Assembly: GCA_037954665.1 (NCBI GenBank)
Contig: JBBMOL010000038.1
Location: 5,704,001 to 5,768,000 of the forward strand
Reading direction: 5' to 3'
Origin: Laguncularia racemosa
Lineage: Eukaryota > Streptophyta > Magnoliopsida > Myrtales > Combretaceae
Length of the DNA stretch: 64,000 bases
This document shows positions 33,888 to 45,712 of the stretch, in pieces; position 1 is the stretch's first letter; each line of letters begins with the position of its first letter. A program made the translations under genes and the position numbers. Under the pieces are notes generated by a model. It saw only the letters and a list, made by a program, of their open reading frames with translations. It made no database searches and was not told the origin of the DNA.

Positions 33888-33915
33888 TTGGTGTCAAATT
33901 TATTTCTATTCTTGT

Positions 33916-35133
33916 ATGACTCGTTCTTCTTAGACAGGTGAGCTAACTTATAATCCGGAGATTGAGAAGACTCTAAAGAGGCTGCGACGAGAAGCTAGAT
34001 CATCCCCCGGACCGAACTTAGTATCGGACTTGTCTGATTCATCCCTTGATTCTAAAAAAGTGGACGACATGGCAAATCTCGAGAGAACCTTAAGGGAGTT
34101 GGCTGCACCGGATGTGAATCAACAACAACTTTGTATTCACTACCCCGAACTAGCCGTGGAATTCGAATTGAAATCTGGGTTGATACATCTGCTACCTACA
34201 TTTCATGGTCTTGAGAATGAAGATCCTCATAAGCATTTGAAAGAGTTCCATATAGTGTGTTCTAGTATGAGGCCGCAAGGAATAACCGATGATCAAATCA
34301 AGCTACGTGCTTTTCCATTTTCTTTAAGTACTAAAGCTAAAGATTGGTTGTTTTATTTGCCTCCAGGTTCTATCACCACTTGGACAGATATGGTGAGACT
34401 CTTCTTGGACAAATTCTTCCCCGCCTCCAGAGCCGCTGGTATAAGAAGAGAAATTTGTGGTATAAAACAGAGGGACACCGAGACACTTCATGAGTATTGG
34501 GAGAGGTTCAAGCAATTGTGTGCAAGTTGCCCACAACATGGGATATTTGAACAACTCCTTATCCAATACTTCTACGAGGGCCTACTTCCGATGGAGAGGA
34601 AGATGATGGATGCTGCAAGTGGAGGCGCCATAGTAAACAAAACCCCTAGTCAAGCTAGGGAATTGATCTCCATTATGGCTGCCAACTCGCAACAATTTGG
34701 GTATAGGCATGATACGTCTTCAAGGAAGGTAAATGAGGTAAATGTGTCTAACCTTGAACATCAAATTTCTAATCTTACCTCCCATGTGCAGCAGCTAGCT
34801 CTTGGAAAAACGCAGCAGGTGAAGGCTTGTGGAATTTGCGCTGCTCCTAGTCATCCGACCGACATGTGTCCCACATTGCAAGATGACAACCATGAACACG
34901 CCAATGCTGTAGGCGGATTCCCAGGACAGCCACAAAGGAAATATGATCCCTATTCAAACACTTACAATCCCGGATGGAGGGATCACCCTAACTTCAGATA
35001 TGGCAATAAACCACAAAACTTCCAACAATTCCAACCCAAGCCATCAAACCAAGTATCACAGGCTCCTTCCACTTCAGGTATGTCCCTTGAGGAAATTGTT
35101 AAATCACTTGCCGTTAATACAAAACAATTTTAG
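33916..35133 (+). CDS. Element B gag with CCHC zinc knuckle (interrupted polyprotein)
   Basis: The frame starts at ATG 33916 (MTRSS). A TAG at 33931 interrupts it, and a 367-residue open stretch follows from 34030. The gag core is about residues 55-200 of that stretch (FHGLENEDPHKHLKEF, WLFYLPPGSITTW, IQYFYEGLLP). The knuckle C-x2-C-x4-H-x4-C (CGICAAPSHPTDMC) is near residue 270. A Gln/Pro/Asn-rich tail ends at TAG 35131, where protease should follow in the same frame. Gag forms the particle that packages element RNA. Athila-type by its core motifs and by context. Confidence 0.88.
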
Positions 35134-35160
35134 GATGAGATAAGGCAGAGCATCCACAAC

Positions 35161-36200
35161 TTGGAAAATCAGGTAAGTCAACTTGCTTCTTCTCTAAATA
35201 GGTTGGAAACTCAAGGTAAGTTACCTTCTCAAATCGTCACAAATCCAAAGCAAAGTGCTAATGCAATTACCTTGAGAAGTGGAACGAAATTGCAAGGATC
35301 AAATGAGGAGAATCACCGAACTAATCCTGAGGTAGAGACTGAGAAAGAAACTCCAACTCCAAGCCAGCAGAACAATCAGATCAAAGGACCCCTCATTGAA
35401 CCCCCAAAGGTCATGACAACAGCACCTCCTTTCCCTTCCAGACTAGCAAAATCCAAGAATGAAGCTGAAGAAAAAGAGATTCTTGACACTTTTCGCAAAG
35501 TTGAGGTAAACATTCCCTTGCTGGATGCTATTAAGCAAGTACCTCGTTATGCTAAATTTCTAAAAGAATTGTGCACTAACAAAAGAAAGCTGAAAGGTAA
35601 TGAAAAGATTAGTGTAGGTGAGAATGTTTTAGCTATTCTTCAAAAGAAGCTTCCTCCTAAATGTAAGGATCCAGGTATGTTTACTATTCCTTGCAAAATA
35701 GGTAACCTTGGAATCACTAAAGCTATGTGTGATTTAGGCGCTTCAATCAATGTTATGCCTTTGTCTGTTTATTAATGTTTAAATGTTGGCCCCCTAAAGG
35801 AAACAGACGTTATTGTTCAACTTGCTGATAGGTCCAATGTTTATCCTGAGGGAGTTCTAGAAGATGTTTTAGTACAAGTTAATGGTTTGGTTTTCCCCGT
35901 AGATTTTTACATGCTTGACATGGAAAATGATGATTCTCGTAATTCATCGATGATATTATTAGGGAGACCATTTCTTAAGACATCTAGAACAAAAATCGAT
36001 GTACATGATGGTAACCTCACTATGGAATTTGATGGTGAAGTGATTAAATTTAACATTTATGATGCCATGAAATATCCTAGTGACATCTCACCCGTTTTTG
36101 TTGTTGATGTTATTGACCCATTAACACAGACTACATTTGATTTGATAGATGATGATGAGTTGAAAGTTATACTTAATAAGAGTCTTACGATTCATGCATT
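35161..36200 (+). pseudogene. Element B protease domain and flanking linkers
   Basis: Same frame as gag. A charged linker (LASSLNRLETQGKLPSQ, ITLRSGTKL) leads to KFLKELCTNKRKL. The retropepsin-like domain starts near 35675, with its active-site motif C-D-L-G-A-S-I-N-V-M at 35728-35757, where D-L-G-A replaces D-S/T-G-A. TAA at 35773 breaks the domain. It resumes in frame with VIVQLADRS, FPVDFYMLDM and the ILLGRPFLKT block (near 35955-35985). In the family it processes Gag-Pol. The stop and the unusual active site argue against activity here. Confidence 0.83.
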
Positions 36201-37900
36201 GACAACTCTTAATGAGAAGTTTGTAATATCCTCTGATTTGCAGGACAAGATTTGGGAGTTGGAATCATTAAAACCTATCAGGTATGATGTGTCCTACATT
36301 CATTTACCCCCTTCTAACACAAAACTTCTTCCTTCTATTGTGCAGGCACCGAAGCTAGAATTAAAACCCCTACCCGAACATCTAAAATATATTTTCTTAG
36401 GAGAAAAGGAGACTCTTGCTATGATAGTCTCCAACAAGCTAAGTACTTTAGAAGAAGAAAAGTTGATTCGGGTGTTGAGGGAGTACAAAGAAGCCATTGG
36501 ATGGTCCATAGCTGATATCAAAGGACTAAGCCCCTCCACCTGCATGCACAAGATTTTGATGGAAGATAATTGCAAACCTTCAAGAGAAGTTCAGCGTCAT
36601 TTGAATCCACCTATGATGGAGGTAGTTAAGAAAGAGATCTTGAAACTTCTTGATGCAGGTATGATCTATCCAATTTCCGACAGCAAATGGGTAAGTCCGA
36701 TCCAAGTTGTTCCAAAGAAAACAGGCTTAACTGTGATTGAAAACTCCGATGGTGAGTTAATTCCTACTCGCGTTTAGAATGGATGGAGGGTTTGTGTTGA
36801 TTACAGGAAATTAAACGCGTCAACTCGGAAGGACCACTTCCCTCTTCCTTTTCTTGATCAAATGCTTGAACGTTTGGCTGGCCATTCTCACTATTGTTGT
36901 CTTGATGGTTATTCAGGTTTTCATCAAATTCCAGTGGCACCGGAAGATCAAGAGAAGACCACTTTCACTTGTCTATTCGGTACTTTTGCGTATCGAAGGA
37001 TGCCTTTTGGGCTCTGCAATGCCCCAACCACATTCCAAAGATGTATGGTTAGTATATTTTCAGATTATGTGGAGAATATTATAGAAGTTTTCATGGATGA
37101 CTTTACCGTTTATGGTAATTCTTTTGATTCATGTTTGACTAACCTTACAAAAGTGCTTCAAAGATGTATAGATAAGAATCTAGTGTTGAATTATGAAAAA
37201 TGTCACTTTATGGTTGAACAGAGTCTCATTTTAGGCCATATAGTATCTTCTAAGGGGCTTGAAGTCGATAAAGCTAAGGTAGAACTGATTAAATCTTTAC
37301 CTTACCCTGTAAGTGTACGGGAAATTCGGTCTTTTCTTGGGAGTGCAGGATTCTATCGATGCTTCATCAAGGATTTCTCCAAGATTACTCAACCCTTATG
37401 TCGATTGCTACGAAAAGAAGTGACATTTGAGTTCGATGAGGCCTGCAAGAACGCTTTTGACACACTGAGGGACAAGTTAACTTCTGCTCCAATCATCCAA
37501 CCACCTGACTGGACCCTTCCCTTTGAAATCATGTGTGATGCGAGCAACTATGCAGTTGGAGCAGTTCTTGGCCAAAGAGTTGGGAGAGCTTCTCATGCCA
37601 TTCATTATGCTTCCAGAACTTTAGATAATGCTTAATGCAACTATTCCACAATGGAAAAAGAACTCTTGGCTGTTGTTTTTGCATTAGAAAAATTCAGATC
37701 ATATTTACTTGGTACTAAGGTAATTGTTTACTCTGATCATGCAGCTCTTAAATACCTGCTCGCGAAGAAGGAGGCGAAACCAAGACTTATTCGATGGATA
37801 CTCCTCTTACAAGAGTTCGATCTGGAGATATGTGATAGGAAAGGCTCAGAAAACTTAGTTGTCGACCACCTCAGTCGAATTCCTATCAGTGAAGGGTCCA
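36201..37900 (+). pseudogene. Element B reverse transcriptase and RNase H
   Basis: Same frame. RT begins near 36560; blocks seen are SPIQVVPKKTG (near 36700), WRVCVDYRKLN (36784-36816), LDGYSGFHQIPVAPEDQEKTTF, MPFGLCNAPTTFQRC, the catalytic FMDD at 37090-37101, and the LGH and FLGSAGFYR blocks. RNase H starts near 37525 (MCDASNYAVGAVLGQ) and includes YSDHAALKYL and the VVDHLSR end (about 37858-37878). TAG at 36775 splits RT and TAA at 37633 splits RNase H; no frameshift is seen. It would convert genomic RNA into double-stranded cDNA. Confidence 0.88.
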
Positions 37901-39255
37901 CACAAATACAAGATGATTTTCCAGATGAGTATCTCTTTTCTATTCAAAAGACAATTCTGTGGTATGCTGATATTGTCAATTATTTGGTTACTAAGACACT
38001 ACCAAGTGATTTGTCTAGGGCTCAAAAAGATAAAATTAAAAGTGATGCTAAGTATTATGTATGGGATGACCCATATTTGTGGAAACATTGTGCTGATCAA
38101 ATCATTAGAAGGTGTATTTCTCAAGACGATATCCCTTCTGTCTTGCAATTTTGTCACTCATATGCATGTGGTGGACATTTTGGCCCTAAGAGGACAGCTC
38201 AAAAGGTATTAGGTTGTGGTTTGTTTTGGCCTACATTGTTTCGTGACTCTTTTATGTTTTGTAAGTCTTGTAAACGATGTCAAAAGATTGGGAACTTAGG
38301 ACGTAGAGATCAAATTCCACTTACCCCTATTCTTGCTTGTGAAATATTTGATATATGGGGTATTGACTTCATGGGTCCTTTTCCTCCTTCCTTTGGTAAT
38401 GTTTACATCCTTCTTGCTGTGGATTATGTTTCGAAATGGGTGGAAGCCAAAGCGACTCGAACTAATGATGCTAAAGTTGTTGTGGATTTTGTTAAATCTC
38501 ATATTTTTGCTAGGTTCGGGACACCAAAGGCTCTTATCAGTGATCGTGGCACACACTTTTGTAATAGGATAGTGGAAACTCTACTAAAAAAATACAGGGT
38601 CACTCATCGCACCTCCACCGCATACCACCCTCAAACCAATGGATTGGCAGAAGTCTCAAATCAAGAAATCAAGTCTATTCTAGAAAAAACCGTCAATCTA
38701 AGCAGGAAGGATTGGAGCACAAGACTTGAGGATGCATTATGGGCCTACCGGACAGCTTACAAGACCCCTATAGGTATGTCTCCGTACCGTTTAATATTTG
38801 GCAAACCCTGTCATCTCCCTGTGGAGCTGGAACATAAGGCGTATTGGGTTGTAAAACAATGTAACATGCGAATGGATGAGGCGGGTGAACACAGAAAACT
38901 TCAATTACAAGAACTTGAGGAGATTCGAAGAGAAGCTTATGAGAGTACTAAAATCTACAAGGAAAAAACAAAGGATTTTCATGATCAAATGATTTCCCAA
39001 AAGAATTTTTCTGTAGGTCAAAAAGTATTACTTTACCATTCTCGATTGAAATTGTTTCCTGGCAAACTAAAATCACGGTGGATTGGCCCTTTTGTTATCA
39101 CTAACATATTTTCCCATGGTGCAGTTGAGATCGCAAGCCTTGAAACTGGTAAGACCTTCAAAGTCAATGGTCATCGCTTGAAACCTTTTTATGAAGGATT
39201 TCAAGTATGTAATATTGAAGAAACCAGTTTAACTCACCCCGAGTATTGTGATTGA
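37901..39255 (+). CDS. Element B integrase (open to the pol stop)
   Basis: Intact within the 534-residue open stretch 37651-39255. The HHCC region includes HSYACGGHFGPKRTAQ and CKSCKRC (about 38155-38290). The DDE core has GIDFMGPF (near 38361), ISDRGTHFCN (near 38537) and YHPQTNGLAEVSNQEIK (near 38625-38680). The C-terminal module has SRWIGPFVITNIF and FKVNGHRLKPFYEG. No chromodomain follows, as expected for Athila/Tat rather than chromoviruses. Integrase would join the cDNA ends to target DNA and leave 5-bp duplications like CACTG here. The stop TGA at 39253-39255 is followed at once by the hairpin region. Confidence 0.9.
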
Positions 39256-39262
39256 TGACAGG

Positions 39263-39314
39263 AACGTCTAGCCAAAGACGTTAAAGAAAGGCGCTTCATG
39301 GGAGGCAACCCATG
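39263..39314 (+). other. Tandem RNA hairpins just after pol (element B)
   Basis: Hairpin 1: AACGTCT (39263-39269) with AGACGTT (39276-39282), loop AGCCAA. Hairpin 2: CATGGG (39297-39302) with CCCATG (39309-39314), loop AGGCAA. The second is nearly identical to that of A; the first pairs with different bases. Confidence 0.7.
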
Positions 39315-40652
39315 TAAAAAAAAAGTTTTGTTTTGCATTAGTTTTGGTTTGTTTTAGTTTTGTTTTGTTTTAGTTTAGTTTGTTTTGATTTTAGTGTAGT
39401 TTTGAACTCTTTGGATCGGCTACAGCAAGGATACATATCATTAGATGACACTTTCCAAAGCTTAAAGGGAGCACTCCAATACCAGGGAAGTACCAATATT
39501 TCCTTTCTCTTATTCTCTAATGCTCCTTGAGTTGTTAATTCCTTTTCAATTGTGCTAAATTAGGAACAGTGAGAACACTGTTCAAGCTAAGTGTGGGGGA
39601 GAGGATAATAAAATATAGAGAATAGAGAACTAACTTATACTTTGAATGTTTGTCCTTAAGCAATTTTAAGCCAATTTTTTTCAAAATTATCATGACATCT
39701 GGAGATTGTACTAAATGTTGTAATAAGCATCTACAAAATGTGAAATTGACTTGTTCAAATGTTTTACTCACCCACTGCTGTGATTAGAATACATGGTTAA
39801 AATTAAGTAGTAAAATCTTTAAGAAATAAATTTACCTTATATTTAGCTTTAGAATTGGAAGTCTAAGAGTAAGTCGAGTCCCTAAGTGAAAAATAAACAA
39901 GTTTACTTCTAGGTTATATTAGCTACTGTATACTCTTTGAAGTTGTTTGTAAAGCAATCATAACACTTAGTGAAAAAAAAAAAAAAAGAATCAAGCATAG
40001 CCATTACTCCAATTATTCAACTAATTGAGTTAAGAGTATTCAAACTTGAATGTTAGAGTGAGGAAGAGTTCGTAGGGGTATCTCAAAACCCGGTCACTTG
40101 AGTGATGAGCTCGGGATGTTGCCGACTCAATGAACTCACTATAACGATAAGGGCGAAAAAGGCAAAAGTTCATAAAAAGAAGCGGGCAAAAACCCGTCAA
40201 AATAGATGCTTGAATAAATCAAAAGAACATGAATGTGAACATTCATTGAATAAAACAAAGATGTATAAAAGGGAGAATACCTAGCAAAGAGCTTATACCA
40301 TATGCTTTTACTTTATACTGCAAGGATTATATGTTTGCTAATATCCAATGAAGTTTAATTGGGTGTTTTTCATTAGTGGATTAAGTATTTACTTTTGGAA
40401 TAAAAATTCTTTTGCTAAACATGAGGATTAAAGTTTGTTTTGTTTAGATTAGCTATTGAATTTTGTCCATAGTAATTTGATCACAGGAAACCAGTTTGGT
40501 TGAAGTAGTAGACATTAAATTACAAGTCATGAATTACAAATGAATAGATGCTTGGAATGATAAAAAGAAAGTTTGTATAATCTATGACAGATTTCTCAAT
40601 TGATTTGATGCAATTGCTTGAGGACAAGCAAGAGTTTAAGTGTGGGGGAATT
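39315..40652 (+). other. Element B 3' non-coding region with internal and 3' PPT
   Basis: No ORF over about 80 codons. Holds an internal polypurine word AAGTGTGGGGGAGAGGA (39589-39605), an A-run (39973-39987), and the conserved GAGGAAGAGTTCGTAGGGGT block at about 40061-40150. The PPT-proximal hairpin TTGCTTG-AGGA-CAAGCAA (40614-40631) and the PPT GTGTGGGGGAA (40640-40650) follow. It is collinear with the 3' region of element A. Confidence 0.75.
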
Positions 40653-42279
40653 TGATAGAGCCATTTTATACTTAATCTTTATAGTATAAATTGTGTTAAA
40701 TTATTATTGATTTTATAGAAATCATAAGGAAATGGAACTTTAATTCTATCATCGTGATAAATCAGGTTAAATGGAGTCAAGGATGCTAATTCAAGTATTT
40801 TAGAGAAGTCATCTACAACTTGGATCAAGACAAGGAATTACACCACCGGAGGAAACACGGTTTGAGGCACGGCAAAGGTTCAAACCGTGTTACATACACT
40901 GGATAAGAAGGCGAAAATGAGGACTTTCAACAGAGAGAGACACGGCATAGGGCACGGCCGTGGTGGAAGCCGTGGGAGAAACCGTGCTTGGAGCCGTGGT
41001 GGAAGATAGACGTGCCAAGGAGAAAAAAATGTGGAACATCAACCAGATGAAGGCACGGCTTGAAATCTAGCCGTGGGTGTAACCGTGGTACACACTGGAC
41101 ACGGATGAAGACTTGAAGATTATGCACAGATGAAGGCATGGCTTGAAATCTGGCCGTGTGTGTAACTGTGGTTCACACTGGGCGCGGTTGAAGACTTGAA
41201 GAATATGCACAGAGGATGGCACGGCTTGACCCACGGCCGTGTGGTGGGGCGTGCCAGGTAGACGAATCTTCACTTCTCGAAATCTACTTGGAAAAGGAAA
41301 GATATTTTCATATCTTGCTAGCAAAAGATCACTTGCCATCTCCCTAAAAATATAAATAGAACAAACCCTAGAGGGTTAGGACAACTTTTGAATCTTTGGA
41401 TCTTGAAGAACCTTGGATCATCTTGGAGGCAGAGCAAGCAACCGGGTTCATTATGTTTTTACTTTTTATTTTCGTTTTATTGATGAACATGTGTAGCTAA
41501 GTTACTTTTCTAGCCAAAGGGTCATAGATGTTTAATTCTCCACGAATTGTGAGGTCTAATTGACTTGTATTTATTCTATTCTTTGTTTTCGGGTATTCAT
41601 ATATCTTCTGATCGTTTTGTCATTATTATCTTTGTTGATTGGTATGAATAGAGCTCTTCTACTCAATTAGCAAGTTAATATATTGTCAACTAGCACGTCA
41701 AATCCGTAATTGTTTGATTGTTCTAGTCTTAGTGACGTAATAACATGTTTGGTTATAAAAGAGATGATCAAATTCATGTTATGGAGGTGTGTGATCATGT
41801 TTAAATAGGTTATCTTATAATCTACTGGCATGAATTGGTAGTCTCTCTAGATCTTAATGCTATTGATAGATTAAATCCTAAGCGCTTGTCTAAGGGTTGT
41901 TTAATCAATAAGAGAAATAATTCAAAGCGCTTGTCCGAGGTTATCGAGGAAGTAAGGAGAGATAGGTTGTTAGAGCTTGTTAATAACCATAACCAATTTA
42001 TTTAGAATAAGAATAGAGAACATTTGCATCGATGATCAATTCCTAGAATTAAACCATCTTGATTCCTTTGGCTAGGCTTTTACCAATATCTGATTTTCTT
42101 ACCTTGTTTTATTTTATTTGATTCACAAACAAAACCCCCCATTTTCCTTTTTCTTATTGTTCTCTTTGAATAGAAATATCTTTACCAATCCCTGTGGATT
42201 CGACCCTTCTCACCACTATATGCAAATCATATAATTGTCTAGGAGTAGGTTTTATTTTTGTTGGATTCGACACCCATCA
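40653..42279 (+). repeat. B 3' LTR
   Basis: 1,627 bp, same length as the 5' LTR, with about 22 differences by eye (about 15 transitions). Followed by CACTG. Confidence 0.93.
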
Positions 42280-42284
42280 CACTG

Positions 42285-43591
42285 TGAAGGGAAGAGAAGA
42301 GTTAGTGCATTTTGAACCTAAATTCAGAAGTGTGAAATATCTCCAATTGTGTAGAAAGAAGAAGTGTGAACTTTACTTGTTTGCTTTTGGAAATAGTGGG
42401 TGCAATTGAGCATTTCTAGATTTGAGTTGTGTGGAGGATTTAGAAATTATTTGATTTTTGAAAACAAACATTAAGTTGAAGAAGTTAATGTATGGTTATT
42501 TGAATTTGAAAATTACTTCTTACCAATTGTAGAAGGGTTACAATTAGTGAAGTGGTTTGATTTTCAAATTTGAATTGTTGTTGTTTTGTGTATGAGTTGT
42601 GGATTGCTTTGGAGTTGTGTAGTGGCAAGGAAGTGTATACTTTGAAGTTGTATTGGGGAGGTTGTGCACCGTGGTCATTTTTGTGTAGAGTTGTGCTTGT
42701 AAAAAAAATTTAGTGAAGTTGTGTGTGTTTAGTGTGAGTGGTGGTGTGACTTGTTGTGTGTGTGGCGATGTGAATTTATGGAAGTTGTGTAGAGTAAGGT
42801 GCTGCACGTTGAGGCTAAAGTGTGAGAGTGTAGTGCATGAATAGCAAACCGTGAAAGGAAAGAGTGGTGTTTCAATTGTGAAGTGGAATTATGTAGTGTG
42901 TGTTTTTCGGAAAATGTGGAGGAATTACAATTGTCATTTTTAAATTTGAAAATGTACATTAAGAGGTCAATTTGAAATCTCAAATACACATTAAGTCATA
43001 GTTAATTGTGTATCATTTGAATTTGAATAGCCTCTTACCATTCGTGGAGTTGTGCACTTATTGAACTTCTTTTGAATTTGAAAGTGGGTTGCCTTTTTGT
43101 GTTGAAGTTGCAGTTTGATGTTTGTGTGAAAGTGGGGAGAGTGCACCGTAGCTTGAAGTAGTGTGTAAGTAGTGTGTAAGTAGGGTTGTATATTTTTGTA
43201 AATTTAGTAAAGGGTGTTAACATTTGGTGTTGGTTGTTGTACGTGTTGTCAAGCTACTTGTTGTTGGTGGCGTAAACATTGTTGAACCCTGAGCAAAGGG
43301 GAATTTGGGTGGCGGTGAATGGTGAGTTGTGTATGTGTTTTTCCTTGCTGCCAATTATGTATTTAAGTGGTGAGAAGCCAAGGCAAGGATAAGGAAAGTT
43401 GAGTAGTAGAATTTAAAATTCAAACAAGTCAATAAAGTGTGAAAGTAATTGAACTAGTTACTTAAACACTTGTAGTTGAATTTAATTCTATCTACTTGAA
43501 AGTAGTTGTGTGTGTGTACTTCATTTGTGGCTTGGTTGTGTACTTGAATGAGGAAGTGTGAAGATAATTATTATGTTGTTGGGATTGAACA
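42285..43591 (+). other. D4 leader, right part
   Basis: Continues the D4 leader after element B. Rich in GTTG/TGTG and AT words, no credible ORF. The stretch 43383-43515 is the reverse complement match of the D5 leader near 28430-28560. Confidence 0.65.
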
Positions 43592-44689
43592 CAATCATGT
43601 CTAGTGAGATGTTTCATTATACTAATGTATTGCACTGAACATTGACTAAATTTGCTACTGAGGATGAAGAACAAAGGGAAAACTTGTTCCATATCTCTTG
43701 TAAGGTACAAGGAAATTTATATGTCCTTATAGTTGATGGTGATAGTTGCACCAATGTGGTAGCAGCATCGTTAGTATCGAAACTAAAACTTGCTACTAGT
43801 CCACATCATAAACCGTATAAATTGCATTAGCTTAGTGATAAGGGGAGTTTGCATGTGACTCAAAGAGCTAGGGTACCATTTAGTGTAGGGAAAAAATACT
43901 TTGATGAGAATGAGTGTGATATTTTGCTTATGTGTGCATCCCATATATTGCTTGGTAGGCCTTGGCTATATGATAGGAGGGTTGTACATGATGGCTTCAA
44001 GAATACTTATGTATTCCAAAAGGAGGGAAAACGAATTATTCTGAATCCGATGTCGCCATTAGAGGTTCAAAGGGTTCAGTAACAAATCAGTAGACCATCA
44101 AAGGGCCATGAGCAGTTGAGCCAACCCTTAGAGCACGAAATTTGTTAAACACAAATGTGCCAACCTTTAAAGGATTCTGATGATCATACTCAGATGAGCA
44201 GAATACCAGAGAACCAAACTGTTCAGGGATAGTTGTGATCACCTTTAGAGGTACTAGAGGCTCATGAGCAGTTGAGTAAACCATTAGAGGATTTTAAGGG
44301 TCAGAGTCAGATGAGCCTATCATTAGAAAGCCAAATTGTTTAGAGACAATTATATTCACCTTCAGAGGTTTTAGAGGGTAGTGAACAGTTAGGCCAACCA
44401 TTAGAGGGCTATGAAGATTAGCGCCATACAAATGAGTTAGAAAAGGAGGAAACAATATCAATGGAACAGGTTGAGACAGGAGAGACCTCAGTGAATAATG
44501 GGTCATTATTAGTGTCGCAGATGAGATATACCTAAAAATGGAGGAGAGAAAGCTATCACCCCCTGTGGTATTTCAGATATTGGGATTCTGTAGAGATACT
44601 TCTTTAGATGGATTGCTAGGAGAAGATAAAGTCTCTACTATATTTAATCTACCAGATTTGAGGACAAATCTTTTTGAGGCCTAAGGAGA
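43592..44689 (+). pseudogene. D4 protease-only frame and linker
   Basis: Starts MSSEMFHYTN at 43599 (the sister start at 20107 is the same), with a TGA near 43638. The open piece 43642-43830 has EEQRENLFHISCKVQG and the site I-V-D-G-D-S-C-T-N. A TAG near 43829 follows, then 43849-44082 with RARVPFSVGKKY and HILLGRPWLYDRRVVHDGF. After TAA (44080) the linker repeats decay with several stops. The C-terminal module (ILGFCRDTSLDGLLGEDKV) and the PPT GAGGCCTAAGGAGA (44676-44689) remain. No gag core or zinc knuckle is present. Confidence 0.75.
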
Positions 44690-45707
44690 TGATAGGAATC
44701 AAAATTTGACAAGACCTATCATTAGGGCAAGAACCAAAGGATTTTGAATCTTGGCGATGAGGGCCCATTTTGAGAAAATTGACCATGGAATTATTCATTT
44801 ACTAACCTCTTTTCTCTTATTCATGCATTGTATATTCCAACAGGTACACTTATCATATTTTACAGGGCGATGGACAAACTCATTAAGATTCAGCTTGTGG
44901 GTTATTCATGGATCAACCTAAACCAGTGATAAGTTGAGCCGACGAATCTTATGGAAGAGCTAGCATCTTCAAGACTAATTTCTATCTATTTGTTATTTAC
45001 TTGTATTATTTATGTTGTAAGCTTTTGGGACACTTTTTATTTGCTTGTAATTGTCTTTTAGGACCGGCCACCCTAAAAGTGGCATAGTTGTAATTTTGTA
45101 GACTTTTTAACTCTAAAGGGAGCAAGTATAAATACTTTCTTAAAGTAGGGTTTTGGAGGAGAATTTTTCAGATTAGAACATCACATTTTCGTGAGAGAAT
45201 TACGGTTCTTTCTTAGTTCAATTCCTCTTATCAATCTTAATCCTAAGAATTGGAATTGTGGCGAGTGCAATAAGGAGAAATTGTGAGTTATATCAATTTC
45301 TTATTGTTGTGTTTCTTTTCATCTCTAGTGAGTCATATCTAAGGTTGGATTGAAGTTTTCTTGGTCAGATTTGATTGCTTTGTAATTGAATTATTAGTGC
45401 TTAATTGAGTGGCTTTTAGTCTTGATTTCTAGTCTTCCATTTTGAACATTTTTTGAACTGTGAAATCATGGTTAATGTTATTATTGATTTTGTATAGTAT
45501 TCACGTGGCTTTTCAAGTATAATTAGTGATCTTCATTGAGGAATACATCATTGTGATACTCATTTCATGAAATATAGCATTCAGATCATCTATTGCAATT
45601 AGGGTTTACGCAACAATTTGTTCCACTTTGAATTGAATTGACCTTGTCCTTTAAGGATTGTTAATTGGTTCAATTGCATGTGCTTAACCCCTAATTTAGG
45701 CACATCA
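44690..45707 (+). repeat. D4 3' LTR
   Basis: 1,018 bp, TGATAGG...GGCACATCA, pairs with 30626-31663; the length difference comes from small deletions such as one near 45465. Followed by TCTTT. Confidence 0.88.
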
Positions 45708-45712
45708 TCTTT

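Larger units (their letters stand above)
32238..42279 (+). mobile_element. Element B: full-length Athila-type gypsy retrotransposon
   Basis: 10,042 bp with two 1,627-bp LTRs (32238-33864, 40653-42279) and target duplication CACTG (32233-32237, 42280-42284). Internal order: tRNA-Asp-type PBS, gag with zinc knuckle, protease, RT, RNase H and integrase in one frame (33916-39255), 1.4 kb non-coding, PPT. By eye the LTRs differ at about 22 positions (roughly 1.3%), so insertion was recent. The polyprotein has five in-frame stops and no frameshift. No env-like ORF and no chromodomain were seen. It is inserted in the leader of D4. Confidence 0.93.
30626..45707 (+). mobile_element. Element D4: D-family element hosting full-length B
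   Basis: LTRs at 30626-31663 and 44690-45707 are flanked by TCTTT on both sides (30621-30625, 45708-45712). The internal region has a triplicated PBS (31669-32028), a long leader split by element B (32238-42279), and a protease-only ORF with linker (43592-44689). TCTTT also resembles the bases that normally follow the LTR in this family, so the duplication is strongly but not uniquely supported. Without B the element would be about 5.0 kb. Confidence 0.85.

Noticed and set aside
39256..40652. Envelope-like ORF between integrase and the 3' LTR of B (and 3667-4977 in A)
   Set aside because: No frame longer than about 80 codons on the sense strand and no hydrophobic signal or anchor pattern was found.
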